Of a stretch of DNA of 20,756 bases, positions 14,917 through 20,756 are shown piece after piece. Location of the stretch: NCBI GenBank assembly GCA_022451835.1, contig JAKUNX010000016.1:1-20756 (forward strand), in the 5' to 3' direction. The stretch is from Candidatus Poseidoniaceae archaeon (GTDB lineage: Archaea > Thermoplasmatota > Poseidoniia > Poseidoniales > Poseidoniaceae). The first letter of the stretch is position 1; every line of letters begins with the position of its first letter. The position numbers were made by a program, and so were the translations under genes. A model generated the notes under the pieces. That model searched no databases and was not told where the DNA came from. It saw only the letters and a program-made list of their open reading frames with translations.

Positions 14917-15695
14917 TCAAAATTAGGCTTACGCTTTTCCAAAAATGCTGCAACCCCTTCTTTGAAAGCATCAGTTGTTCCTGCAGCTTTGATTGGATTT
15001 CTCTCATGCTTCAGATGTGTTTCAAAATCGTGGTGAGTTTGCACATCAAGCAGATGTTTAGTAGCCTCTTTGGTGTGTGGTCCCCAAGAACTCCAAACTT
15101 TTGCAACTTCAGTTGCTCGAGACAATAGTTCTGAGGATTCAACTAATTCATCAATTGCACCATAATCAAGTGATTGTTGAGCATTCCAAATACTGTTTTC
15201 AAAGAAAAATTTACGACTATTCTGAGTTCCTACTAGTCTAGGTAGCAACCATGTAGTGCCACCGTCTGGAGATAATCCCATTCCGGAATAAGAGGCTGCT
15301 ATTTTTGCTTCAGAAGTGGCGATTCTAACATCACATGCTAGAGCAAGCCCCAATCCACCGCCTGCACAAGCACCATTAATTGCTGCAACGCAGATTGTTG
15401 GTGATTGTCTAATTCTAACGATTAATGGATGCAATATTCCAGTTAAATCACGAATTAATTTTGGAGCATCATTGTTTTCAATTGATTTAGCAAAAGCATT
15501 GATATCAGCACCTGCTGAGAAGAATTTCCCCTCACCTGTAATGACAACGGCCTTGATTGAGTTATCGGACAGGGCCGAATCTATTGCTTCGGCGATTTGT
15601 GGTAAAAATTCCATTGAAAAAGATTGAGTGGCAGATTTACCTGCCATTGTCACCAATGCAATCCCATCATCTAAGTTACTAGTTTCAACTGGCAT
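14913..15695 (-). CDS. Enoyl-CoA isomerase/hydratase, PaaG-like crotonase
   Basis: The 260-residue crotonase has the oxyanion motifs FFSAGADINAF (58-68) and GACAGGGLGLALACD (108-122). The first hydratase glutamate is replaced by Gly116, and the second acidic position is in MGLSPDGGTTWLLPRLVG (139-156), with Asp144. The PDGGxTWLLPR signature is characteristic of PaaG-like enzymes, in which a single Asp shifts a double bond in ring-derived enoyl-CoA or oxepin-CoA intermediates. Isomerase activity is thus more likely than hydration. ATG at 15693-15695 is preceded by TGAGG, overlapping the aldehyde dehydrogenase stop nine bases upstream, so the two are co-transcribed. Its stop overlaps the converging hydroxyacyl-CoA dehydrogenase stop. 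Confidence 0.83.
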   Translation of the reverse strand: MPVETSNLDDGIALVTMAGKSATQSFSMEFLPQIAEAIDSALSDNSIKAVVITGEGKFFSAGADINAFAKSIENNDAPKLIRDLTGILHPLIVRIRQSPTICVAAINGACAGGGLGLALACDVRIATSEAKIAASYSGMGLSPDGGTTWLLPRLVGTQNSRKFFFENSIWNAQQSLDYGAIDELVESSELLSRATEVAKVWSSWGPHTKEATKHLLDVQTHHDFETHLKHERNPIKAAGTTDAFKEGVAAFLEKRKPNFD

Positions 15696-15704
15696 ATATA
15701 GGCC

Positions 15705-17141
15705 TCAAAGTTTGACATTCACGTTCTTTACTTTAGTATAGAAACGAAGGGCATCCTTGCTTTGCTCAATACCAATTCCCGATTGTTTCCAGCCGGTAAA
15801 TGCAGTTTGTGGGAAAGTGATTGGATATTCATTAATCGAAACCATACCGGATTCTAGATCACGTGCTAAATTGTGAGCCCTACTCAGATTATTTGTCCAT
15901 ACTCCGTTCAATAATCCGAAATCGGAATGATTGGCTAAAGACAAAGCCTCTTCATCAGTTGAAAATTTAGTCACTGACAGAACAGGTCCAAATAACTCGT
16001 CGTAAAATAATGGATTTTCTATATCTACTCCGGTAACTACTGTTGCTTCCATGAAAGCTCCATCTCCACTAACTGCGTTGCCGCCACATACAATTTCACC
16101 GCCATGAGATAGCCCGTTAGCAAGTTTTTCTAATACTTCAGTGCGATGCGTCTCATGGACTAGGCTACCGATTCTAACTCCTTCTGCCATACCAGGGCCA
16201 ACTTTCCATTTGCCGACTTCTGCAACTACTGCTTCAACTAATTCATCATGAATATCTTCATGAACCAGCAATCTTGAACCAGCCCAACACATTTGTCCCG
16301 CATTCATGAATATGCCAAAACAAATTGCTTTAGCAGCATACTTCAAATTAGCATCTGGAAACACAATATTTGCACCTTTACCGCCTAATTCAAGAGTGAC
16401 TGGAGTTAAATTCTCGCTCGCTTTTGCCATCACTGTTTTGCCTGTTGGTACTCCTCCAGTTAGTACAATTCCGTCAACACCTTTGTGTCCAGCAAGTGCG
16501 TCTCCAATCAATCCACCTGAACCAGTTATTACTTGTAATACCCCTGATGGTAGCCCAACTTCTGCTTCGTCAATCTTTCTCATCCATGCTAGCAGAGAAA
16601 GCGGTGTCCATGATGCTGGTTTTGCAATAACGGTACAACCTGCAGCAAGCGCAGGTGCAATTGAACGTAATGCCAATTGTAGTGGAAAATTCCATGGCAC
16701 AATGTGTGCTGTAACTCCAATAGGTTGTCTTAATGTATAATTCAGCCTTTTACCTGGGACTGGTATAGTACTCCCCTCAATCTTATCAGATAATCCAGCG
16801 AAGTACTCCAAAGTCCATGCACCATAGCGAATCTCAGAAAGCGCTTCTCGGAAGGTTTTACCATTATTTTCCGATTCTATCTTTGCTAATTCCTTAGCCG
16901 CAGTATAAGTTGCTGCTGCCATCTTATTCAAGATACGTCCTCTTTGAGCAGGATCCATATTTTTCCATTCAGAGCTTTGTAACGCAGAATTTGATGCCTC
17001 CACACAGCGGTCGACATCATTCAATGTTGCTTTTGGAACGGTTGAAAGTATTTCTCCATTTGCAGGGTTGATTGCATTGCTAACATCACCATTATCTGAA
17101 TCAACCCAATCTCCCGCAATATACATTTTTTCTGCGCTCAT
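15705..17141 (-). CDS. NAD(P)-dependent aldehyde dehydrogenase
   Basis: The 478-residue protein is a full-length aldehyde dehydrogenase superfamily member that oxidises an aldehyde to the acid. The catalytic set is complete: PWNFP with Asn151, AKPASWTP with Lys174, LELGGKG with Glu251 and NAGQMCWAGSR with Cys285. The cofactor-binding glycine motif reads TGGVPTGK (228-235). By sequence style it sits near betaine-aldehyde and other broad aldehyde dehydrogenases. Its pairing with a PaaG-like isomerase suggests a semialdehyde substrate, as in box/paa pathways, where ring opening yields a CoA-bound semialdehyde; that is inference. ATG at 17139-17141 gives the standard N-terminus (MYIAGDWVDS follows). 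The gene is divergent from the 2PGK-like gene over a 117-bp gap. Confidence 0.9.
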   Translation of the reverse strand: MSAEKMYIAGDWVDSDNGDVSNAINPANGEILSTVPKATLNDVDRCVEASNSALQSSEWKNMDPAQRGRILNKMAAATYTAAKELAKIESENNGKTFREALSEIRYGAWTLEYFAGLSDKIEGSTIPVPGKRLNYTLRQPIGVTAHIVPWNFPLQLALRSIAPALAAGCTVIAKPASWTPLSLLAWMRKIDEAEVGLPSGVLQVITGSGGLIGDALAGHKGVDGIVLTGGVPTGKTVMAKASENLTPVTLELGGKGANIVFPDANLKYAAKAICFGIFMNAGQMCWAGSRLLVHEDIHDELVEAVVAEVGKWKVGPGMAEGVRIGSLVHETHRTEVLEKLANGLSHGGEIVCGGNAVSGDGAFMEATVVTGVDIENPLFYDELFGPVLSVTKFSTDEEALSLANHSDFGLLNGVWTNNLSRAHNLARDLESGMVSINEYPITFPQTAFTGWKQSGIGIEQSKDALRFYTKVKNVNVKL

Positions 17142-17226
17142 AATTAGCCGACAAAGTTTCTATTGAAAGGTGTTCGCTCATAATGTAAGCCCAATAACCA
17201 ACAAAATTTGGCATTTTTTCCATGAT

Positions 17227-17236
17227 AACTATAATT
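17227..17236 (+). promoter_or_regulatory. TATA-like promoter of the 2PGK-like gene
   Basis: AACTATAATT lies about 25 bases before the preferred ATG at 17259, implying a leaderless transcript. No Shine-Dalgarno precedes that ATG, which agrees with this reading. Confidence 0.4.
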
Positions 17237-17258
17237 GACAGTTCACCATACATGCACC

Positions 17259-17918
17259 ATGGCTCGAACAATTGGTCTTGCTGATACAACAGCTAAGACT
17301 ATTGCCAACAAACCTCCTAGGTTGCTAATTATTGCTGGAGCAACTGGTACTGGGAAGTCAACTGTTTCAATGAAAATTGCTGCAAAAAGCAATTTTGCTC
17401 GCTTGATTTCAACCGATGCAATTAGAGAGATTTTGCGCTCAACCGATGAACTTCAAACCAATCCCTCCCTACACAGGTCGTCTTTTTCAATTGGTGATTC
17501 GAATGATGCAATCATTGACTGGATTGATACCTGTCAAGCGGTGGAAAAAGGCATAGAGGCAACAATTAATCGAGCAATGAGAGAAGGCATTGACTTGTTA
17601 TTAGAGGGAGTCCACATTATCCCAAGTGACCGTTTAATTCGCAATTGGATTGATTCTGGCGGTATTGCAGTTGGAGTAATTATGGCAGTTAGTGATGAAG
17701 AGAAGCATAAATCGATGATAAGATCACGAGATGCCCATTCATTTAGGAGACACGACCGTTACATTGCAAACTTTGAAAGAATAAGAAAGATACAAGATGG
17801 TTTAATTGAAAGATCAAAAATTTCATCTTGGCCTGTAGTTGATATTTCACGAGTTTCTAGCGATTTAGAGAAAATTGAACATCATTTAGATGTTGCTTGG
17901 AATCAAAGCCGAAGTTAA
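17259..17918 (+). CDS. 2-phosphoglycerate kinase-like P-loop kinase
   Basis: The 219-residue protein has a Walker A motif GATGTGKST (27-35) and then the 2-phosphoglycerate-kinase hallmarks: ISTDAIREILRS (50-61), PSLHRSSF, QAVEKGIEATINRAMREGID and LLLEGVHIIP. In hyperthermophilic methanogens the family makes 2,3-bisphosphoglycerate for the thermoprotectant cyclic 2,3-diphosphoglycerate. This copy lacks the N-terminal ATP-cone extension of the roughly 300-residue methanogen enzyme, and the organism looks mesophilic, so the product may serve another purpose. I prefer ATG at 17259, placed suitably after the TATA-like element, over an in-frame TTG at 17235. Its stop overlaps the stop of the converging pilin-like gene by four bases. 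The family call is firm; the substrate is inferred. Confidence 0.8.
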   Translation: MARTIGLADTTAKTIANKPPRLLIIAGATGTGKSTVSMKIAAKSNFARLISTDAIREILRSTDELQTNPSLHRSSFSIGDSNDAIIDWIDTCQAVEKGIEATINRAMREGIDLLLEGVHIIPSDRLIRNWIDSGGIAVGVIMAVSDEEKHKSMIRSRDAHSFRRHDRYIANFERIRKIQDGLIERSKISSWPVVDISRVSSDLEKIEHHLDVAWNQSRS

Positions 17919-18352
17919 TTATTGATGGTAAAAGTAACTTGACTTTGTAAAGTTGAAGAATCGTCAGTTATTCCTAAATCAAGTGAGATTTCCATCGATG
18001 TTCCATCAATTACCATAACTATGATTTCCTGCATTTTTACTTCAACACCTCTAATTTCTCCATGATGTAATAAATCATCATGAATACTTGACATAGCCAA
18101 TTCAGCTGCATCAATTCTTTCCATGCCACTTGAAATCCAAATCTCTGTACGATTTTCTGCCAGTGAAGGCAATATCTCAACAACTTCTTTTGTCGTTTCA
18201 ATAACAGAATCTGCATTTGGTTCATGGGCAGAAGTTAAACCTGCCACTTTGACGCTAAATACTGCCATAGACAATAGTGAAAGCAGTAATACTACGCCTG
18301 TTGCAAGCAGCATTTGCCCCCTATCGTCACTAACTTGTTGGCTATACTTCAT
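17915..18352 (-). CDS. Pilin-like protein with class III signal peptide (minor pilin candidate)
   Basis: The 145-residue protein begins MKYSQQVSDDRGQMLLATGV and continues into a hydrophobic helix of about 20 residues (VVLLLSLLSMAVFSVKVAGL), followed by a soluble acidic C-terminal domain with beta-rich segments. A charged stretch ending DRG just before Q and a hydrophobic core is the archaeal prepilin-peptidase pattern, with expected cleavage after Gly12. I use ATG at 18350-18352, which overlaps the upstream pilin-like gene stop by one base (TGATG). The longer frame from 18397 would add residues inside that gene. It is the last gene of a pilus/Tad-type operon and is likely a minor pilin or pseudopilin. 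No adhesin or enzyme domain is visible. Confidence 0.7.
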   Translation of the reverse strand: MKYSQQVSDDRGQMLLATGVVLLLSLLSMAVFSVKVAGLTSAHEPNADSVIETTKEVVEILPSLAENRTEIWISSGMERIDAAELAMSSIHDDLLHHGEIRGVEVKMQEIIVMVIDGTSMEISLDLGITDDSSTLQSQVTFTINN

Positions 18353-18792
18353 CAAGCACCACCTCCTATATTCCACAAAGTTAAACTCATTGTCCAAACA
18401 TTTTCATCAACTGCGACTAATTGATGGACTGTTACTGTATTCCCAGATGGAGTACCAACTAATCCATATGGATTAGATGTCGCACTATTTTTTGCTAACC
18501 AACAATTAGCCTCTTTACCAGTCATAAGTGCATCTTGAATTAACGTACATGCACCATCATAATCAGATTGAGATAATAACTCTGTCAACCGATTTTCACC
18601 AGTAACCTCGGCATCCAAACCTAAACCATATTGGAAAACTGATTCACCAGCTGCCTCAAGACTAGCATCATGAGCAACTGAGCGAGAATCTGGTACATCG
18701 ATTCTAATTAGAAAAGTTGCTGACATAAAGAATAACCAAAACAATGTTAGCATCTCGAGGATGTGGATTTGGGCACCCTCTTCGTCGCGCAG
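18352..18792 (-). CDS. Pilin-like protein, apparently started at CTG
   Basis: From the first ATG (18753) the frame encodes 133 residues, but it is open upstream to the stop of the TadC-like gene. The extra codons complete a class III signal peptide: LRDEEGAQIHILEMLTLFWL, then FFMSATFLI, with Gly before Ala-Gln and Glu at about +7 of the mature form. No ATG, GTG or TTG occurs in that stretch. CTG at 18790-18792 is preceded by GGAGATGA (18804-18797), a near-consensus Shine-Dalgarno at normal spacing. I therefore annotate a CTG start and 146 residues. A base-level sequencing error or frameshift is the alternative. The C-terminal domain has two cysteines (GACTLIQDAL and EANCWLAKN). The gene lies 12 bp after the TadC-like gene and abuts the second pilin-like gene. 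Confidence 0.65.
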   Translation of the reverse strand: MRDEEGAQIHILEMLTLFWLFFMSATFLIRIDVPDSRSVAHDASLEAAGESVFQYGLGLDAEVTGENRLTELLSQSDYDGACTLIQDALMTGKEANCWLAKNSATSNPYGLVGTPSGNTVTVHQLVAVDENVWTMSLTLWNIGGGA

Positions 18793-18796
18793 GAAA

Positions 18797-18804
18797 TCAT
18801 CTCC
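18797..18804 (-). promoter_or_regulatory. Shine-Dalgarno site deciding the CTG start
   Basis: The minus strand reads GGAGATGA directly after the TadC-like gene stop. It is one base from the ideal GGAGGTGA and leaves about eight bases from GGAG to the CTG. The embedded ATG is too close to the site and opens only a 17-codon frame. Confidence 0.55.
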
Positions 18805-20424
18805 TCAAATTATTGGTGAAGGAGCATATACTCCGCCAGATGGATTCAAACCGATATGGTATGACGAATCGCCAGTGACAATTAATTGAGAGAAAGCATA
18901 ACTTGATTCGCCAATCAGGTTAGGACTAAACACCAGCAAATTAAATGCAATTAGAGCTACAATAATCATCATTCCTGAATGCTTGAAACCTGCGGAAAAT
19001 CGACCATTTTGCATCAACCCTGCCATAGAACCATTACCAATGGCTTGCATTGTAACACCATAATAAAACACGGTTACGAAGAACAATGGATCAATTGCTC
19101 TAATTGTCATATTACCTATGTTTGCACCACCAGAATCACCACCTTCTCCTCCGGTGTTTGAAGATGCGATAGCAGGAATAAAGATTCTACCAAGCAAAGT
19201 AATTACACCCAAGAAAACGAAGTATGAAGTCCAAATAACCGCAATATACGAGCCAATTGCACGACTTCTTTCACCCTCTAAGAACTTAATTTCACGTGAA
19301 TCATTCGCAGCGGTAACCAAAATATCTGAGATTTTACCACCCGCTCTATCTGCTTCAGCAATTAGGGTAATAGCACGCTTGACTAATGGAGTACCGACTC
19401 GCTCAGAAAACTGCTTGATAACATCACTAAATTTAATCCCCCAACTAAGTTGATCTGACATTTTCTTTACTTCATCATTTAATGCCCCATATTCTGATTT
19501 CACTAAAGTTTGAACAGCAACCGTCATGGAAAGACCACCTTTCCAATATTCTGCCATATCTCTTAGGAAATCTGGGAATTTTTCTTCAATTTCATTCTTT
19601 CTTTTTTCGACCTTTTCCCAGTAAAACGAAGCAGGATATAGTAAAAAGAAGAATGTTAAGCCAAAGAAATTCAAGAATATCATTGGCCTAAAATCAAATG
19701 GACCAAGTTCTACTTTAGGACCAAGCCAAAATGATTTATTATTCATATTAGTTGGAATACCATCATAGAAATCTAAAGTGAGATCAAATTGAGCAGAGCT
19801 TAATCTCTTACCTTCCTCGTTCGAGAAAATAGCGACCTCGTATCTATTATCCGGTGCTATGTCATCAATTTCAATATTACAAACATCACTTGCTTTACCT
19901 GTAGTTCCAGTAAATGAACCACCTGGCAATACATTTAGATCTGGATCTCTAATTACTACAGTGTATTCTGTGGGAGTGGCTGCTTCAACACTACATGTAA
20001 GCGACAACGGCTGTTCAACAACAACATCGCCCTTGAACTGTTCAGACATACCAGGGACATCGAACTTTTTTGCTCGTGAGATGATGTTTTTCCATGGCTG
20101 TTCAGACCATTCCAGTTTATCTGGATCATCTTTCAGAATCCCACATGATTCATTGGCTTGATATGATGGTTTTACATTGCCACTAAATTCTGCAGCAAAG
20201 TCTGTTCCAACGTCTTCTTGAGCCGTTGCACCACAATAAACATTGGTAAACATTGGCTCACCGTTAGCGGTTGGAATAAATCCTGAATTTGTCACCCACA
20301 TTATTCCGGAAGATAGACCAAGAATTATCGAGAAAAATATGATGATGTAAAGTTTCCTTAACGTAGTATCATCCTTAGGAAGATCTAGTTCTACAACTAG
20401 CTTTTTCTTTTTCTTCCTTGCCAT
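18805..20424 (-). CDS. FlaJ/TadC-like pilus assembly membrane protein with N-terminal ectodomain
   Basis: The 539-residue protein carries a T2SSF (FlaJ/TadC) cytoplasmic domain at about 280-390, with FPDFLRDMAEYWKGGLSMTV, LSWGIKFSDVI and LIAEADRAGGKISDIL, the membrane platform of type IV pilus/archaellum machines. TM helices are near 243-268, 392-420, 447-470 and 480-500. Unusually, the N-terminus adds a basic tail (KKKKK), a TM helix (24-46) and about 190 extracytoplasmic residues with four cysteines (YCG, SCG, TCS, VCN) and a fibronectin-like beta pattern before the usual first TM helix. ATG at 20422-20424 begins it. A second FlaJ/TadC-type gene lies nine bases upstream, and two pilin-like genes follow, so this is a Tad/pilus operon. 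The extra domain may contact pilin or the S-layer; this is inference. Confidence 0.82.
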   Translation of the reverse strand: MARKKKKKLVVELDLPKDDTTLRKLYIIIFFSIILGLSSGIMWVTNSGFIPTANGEPMFTNVYCGATAQEDVGTDFAAEFSGNVKPSYQANESCGILKDDPDKLEWSEQPWKNIISRAKKFDVPGMSEQFKGDVVVEQPLSLTCSVEAATPTEYTVVIRDPDLNVLPGGSFTGTTGKASDVCNIEIDDIAPDNRYEVAIFSNEEGKRLSSAQFDLTLDFYDGIPTNMNNKSFWLGPKVELGPFDFRPMIFLNFFGLTFFFLLYPASFYWEKVEKRKNEIEEKFPDFLRDMAEYWKGGLSMTVAVQTLVKSEYGALNDEVKKMSDQLSWGIKFSDVIKQFSERVGTPLVKRAITLIAEADRAGGKISDILVTAANDSREIKFLEGERSRAIGSYIAVIWTSYFVFLGVITLLGRIFIPAIASSNTGGEGGDSGGANIGNMTIRAIDPLFFVTVFYYGVTMQAIGNGSMAGLMQNGRFSAGFKHSGMMIIVALIAFNLLVFSPNLIGESSYAFSQLIVTGDSSYHIGLNPSGGVYAPSPII

Positions 20425-20433
20425 AATATCAAC

Positions 20434-20756
20434 TCACATCTCCTGCTCCTTACTGCTGGTGTAAACCAAGACAGCATAAGCAACATGAATCATTGGGATA
20501 AACCCAAGAACAATGCCATACAACATCCCTTCTGACATCTGAGCACCAGAACCTGAGACCCAGAACATAATTACCAACATTACAATCAAAAACAGGGGCA
20601 TTGCTACTGCAACTACAATATATGATTCTGCGAGCAATGCAATAGTTTCAAGGAATTGTTGTAATCTTGTTCTGTTTTCTCTCATGTAATGTTCAGCACG
20701 ATTCAAGAAATACAATTTTAAGTGGCCTCCAGAAGTGAGTGTACCCACCATGCCTT
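20434..20756 (-). CDS. FlaJ/TadB-like pilus assembly membrane protein, C-terminal part (5' truncated by window)
   Basis: Only about the last 107 codons are in the window; the frame is open to the right edge, so ATG at 20751 is internal and not the start. The visible part has SGGHLKLYFLNRAEHYMREN followed by RTRLQQFLETIALLAESYIV and two or three hydrophobic helices (VVAVAMPLFLIVMLVIMFWV; MLYGIVLGFIPMIHVAYAVL), ending KEQEM. This matches the C-terminal half of FlaJ/TadB/TadC proteins, including the LxxFLExIAxLAExY pattern before the TM pair. It precedes the larger TadC-like gene by nine bases, giving the paired platform proteins typical of Tad systems. The ATPase expected upstream is beyond the window. 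Confidence 0.75.
   Translation of the reverse strand, partial: GMVGTLTSGGHLKLYFLNRAEHYMRENRTRLQQFLETIALLAESYIVVAVAMPLFLIVMLVIMFWVSGSGAQMSEGMLYGIVLGFIPMIHVAYAVLVYTSSKEQEM

Noticed and set aside
16306..16740. Plus-strand ORF of 144 codons opposite the aldehyde dehydrogenase
   Set aside because: It is an antisense shadow of a strongly conserved gene, with a low-complexity composition and no promoter or family likeness.
18778..18800. Short ORF from ATG 18798-18800 as the pilin start
   Set aside because: It is out of frame with the pilin signal peptide, ends after 17 codons, and its ATG directly abuts the ribosome site.
1..20756. CRISPR arrays, insertion sequences, integrase attachment sites or a replication origin
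   Set aside because: I saw no regularly spaced repeats, no transposase or integrase frame, no tRNA end duplications and no Cdc6/Orc gene or origin boxes. Gene content and spacing are those of an ordinary chromosome.

Overview
The window reads as a compact, AT-rich, mesophilic archaeal chromosome segment, most consistent with a marine Euryarchaeota/Thermoplasmatota lineage such as Marine Group II or III (Poseidoniia). This assignment is inferred from gene content. The archaeal markers are a phosphopantetheine adenylyltransferase fused to a DUF359-type dephospho-CoA kinase, a DhnA-type class I fructose-bisphosphate aldolase, a bacterioopsin-activator-type HTH regulator, a 2-phosphoglycerate kinase homologue, a geranylgeranyl-reductase-like flavoprotein and FlaJ/TadC-like pilus membrane proteins. 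Start codons are mixed (ATG, GTG, probably TTG and CTG), and several promoters look leaderless. Genes are packed tightly, with ATGA/TTGA-type overlaps and three convergent pairs whose stop codons overlap or nearly touch.

Layout, left to right. (1) 1-1094, minus strand: a CoA-biosynthesis fusion gene, followed with a 4-nt overlap by the first codons of a probable family 2 glycosyltransferase that leaves the window. (2) About 1171-1440: a gene-free block with nested helices, best read as an unassigned structured RNA on the minus strand. (3) 1482-4597: an 841-residue protein of unknown function with an N-terminal winged helix, divergent from a small winged-helix-like protein across a 251-bp AT-rich regulatory region. 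(4) 4600-8763, minus strand: a directional set of flavoprotein, enoyl-CoA hydratase, class I aldolase and Rieske oxygenase. (5) 8816-11319, plus strand: moaE-moaC, then class II fructose-1,6-bisphosphatase and an HTH-10 regulator. (6) 11370-17141: a putative aromatic-CoA or acyl-CoA catabolic block. It has a BoxB/PaaA-type di-iron epoxidase, an unrecognised 178-residue protein, an EamA transporter and a 3-hydroxyacyl-CoA dehydrogenase on plus. Converging on minus are an aldehyde dehydrogenase and a PaaG-like enoyl-CoA isomerase. (7) 17259-17918: a minimal 2-phosphoglycerate-kinase-like gene. (8) 17915-20756, minus strand: a type IV-pilus/Tad-like operon with two FlaJ/TadC-type membrane proteins (the first truncated by the window edge) and two pilin-like proteins, one apparently starting at CTG.

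Aldolase and GlpX serve gluconeogenesis, and 2PGK may divert 2-phosphoglycerate. MoaE and MoaC make molybdopterin. The BoxB-like oxygenase, isomerase, hydroxyacyl-CoA dehydrogenase and aldehyde dehydrogenase together resemble parts of the aerobic CoA-dependent (box/paa) aromatic pathways, but the reductase, CoA ligase and ring-cleaving enzyme are not in the window. The most interesting items are the unassigned RNA, the archaeal box-like block with its orphan partner protein, the 841-residue wHTH protein with its divergent regulatory region, and the CTG-started pilin next to a TadC-like protein with a cysteine-bearing ectodomain.
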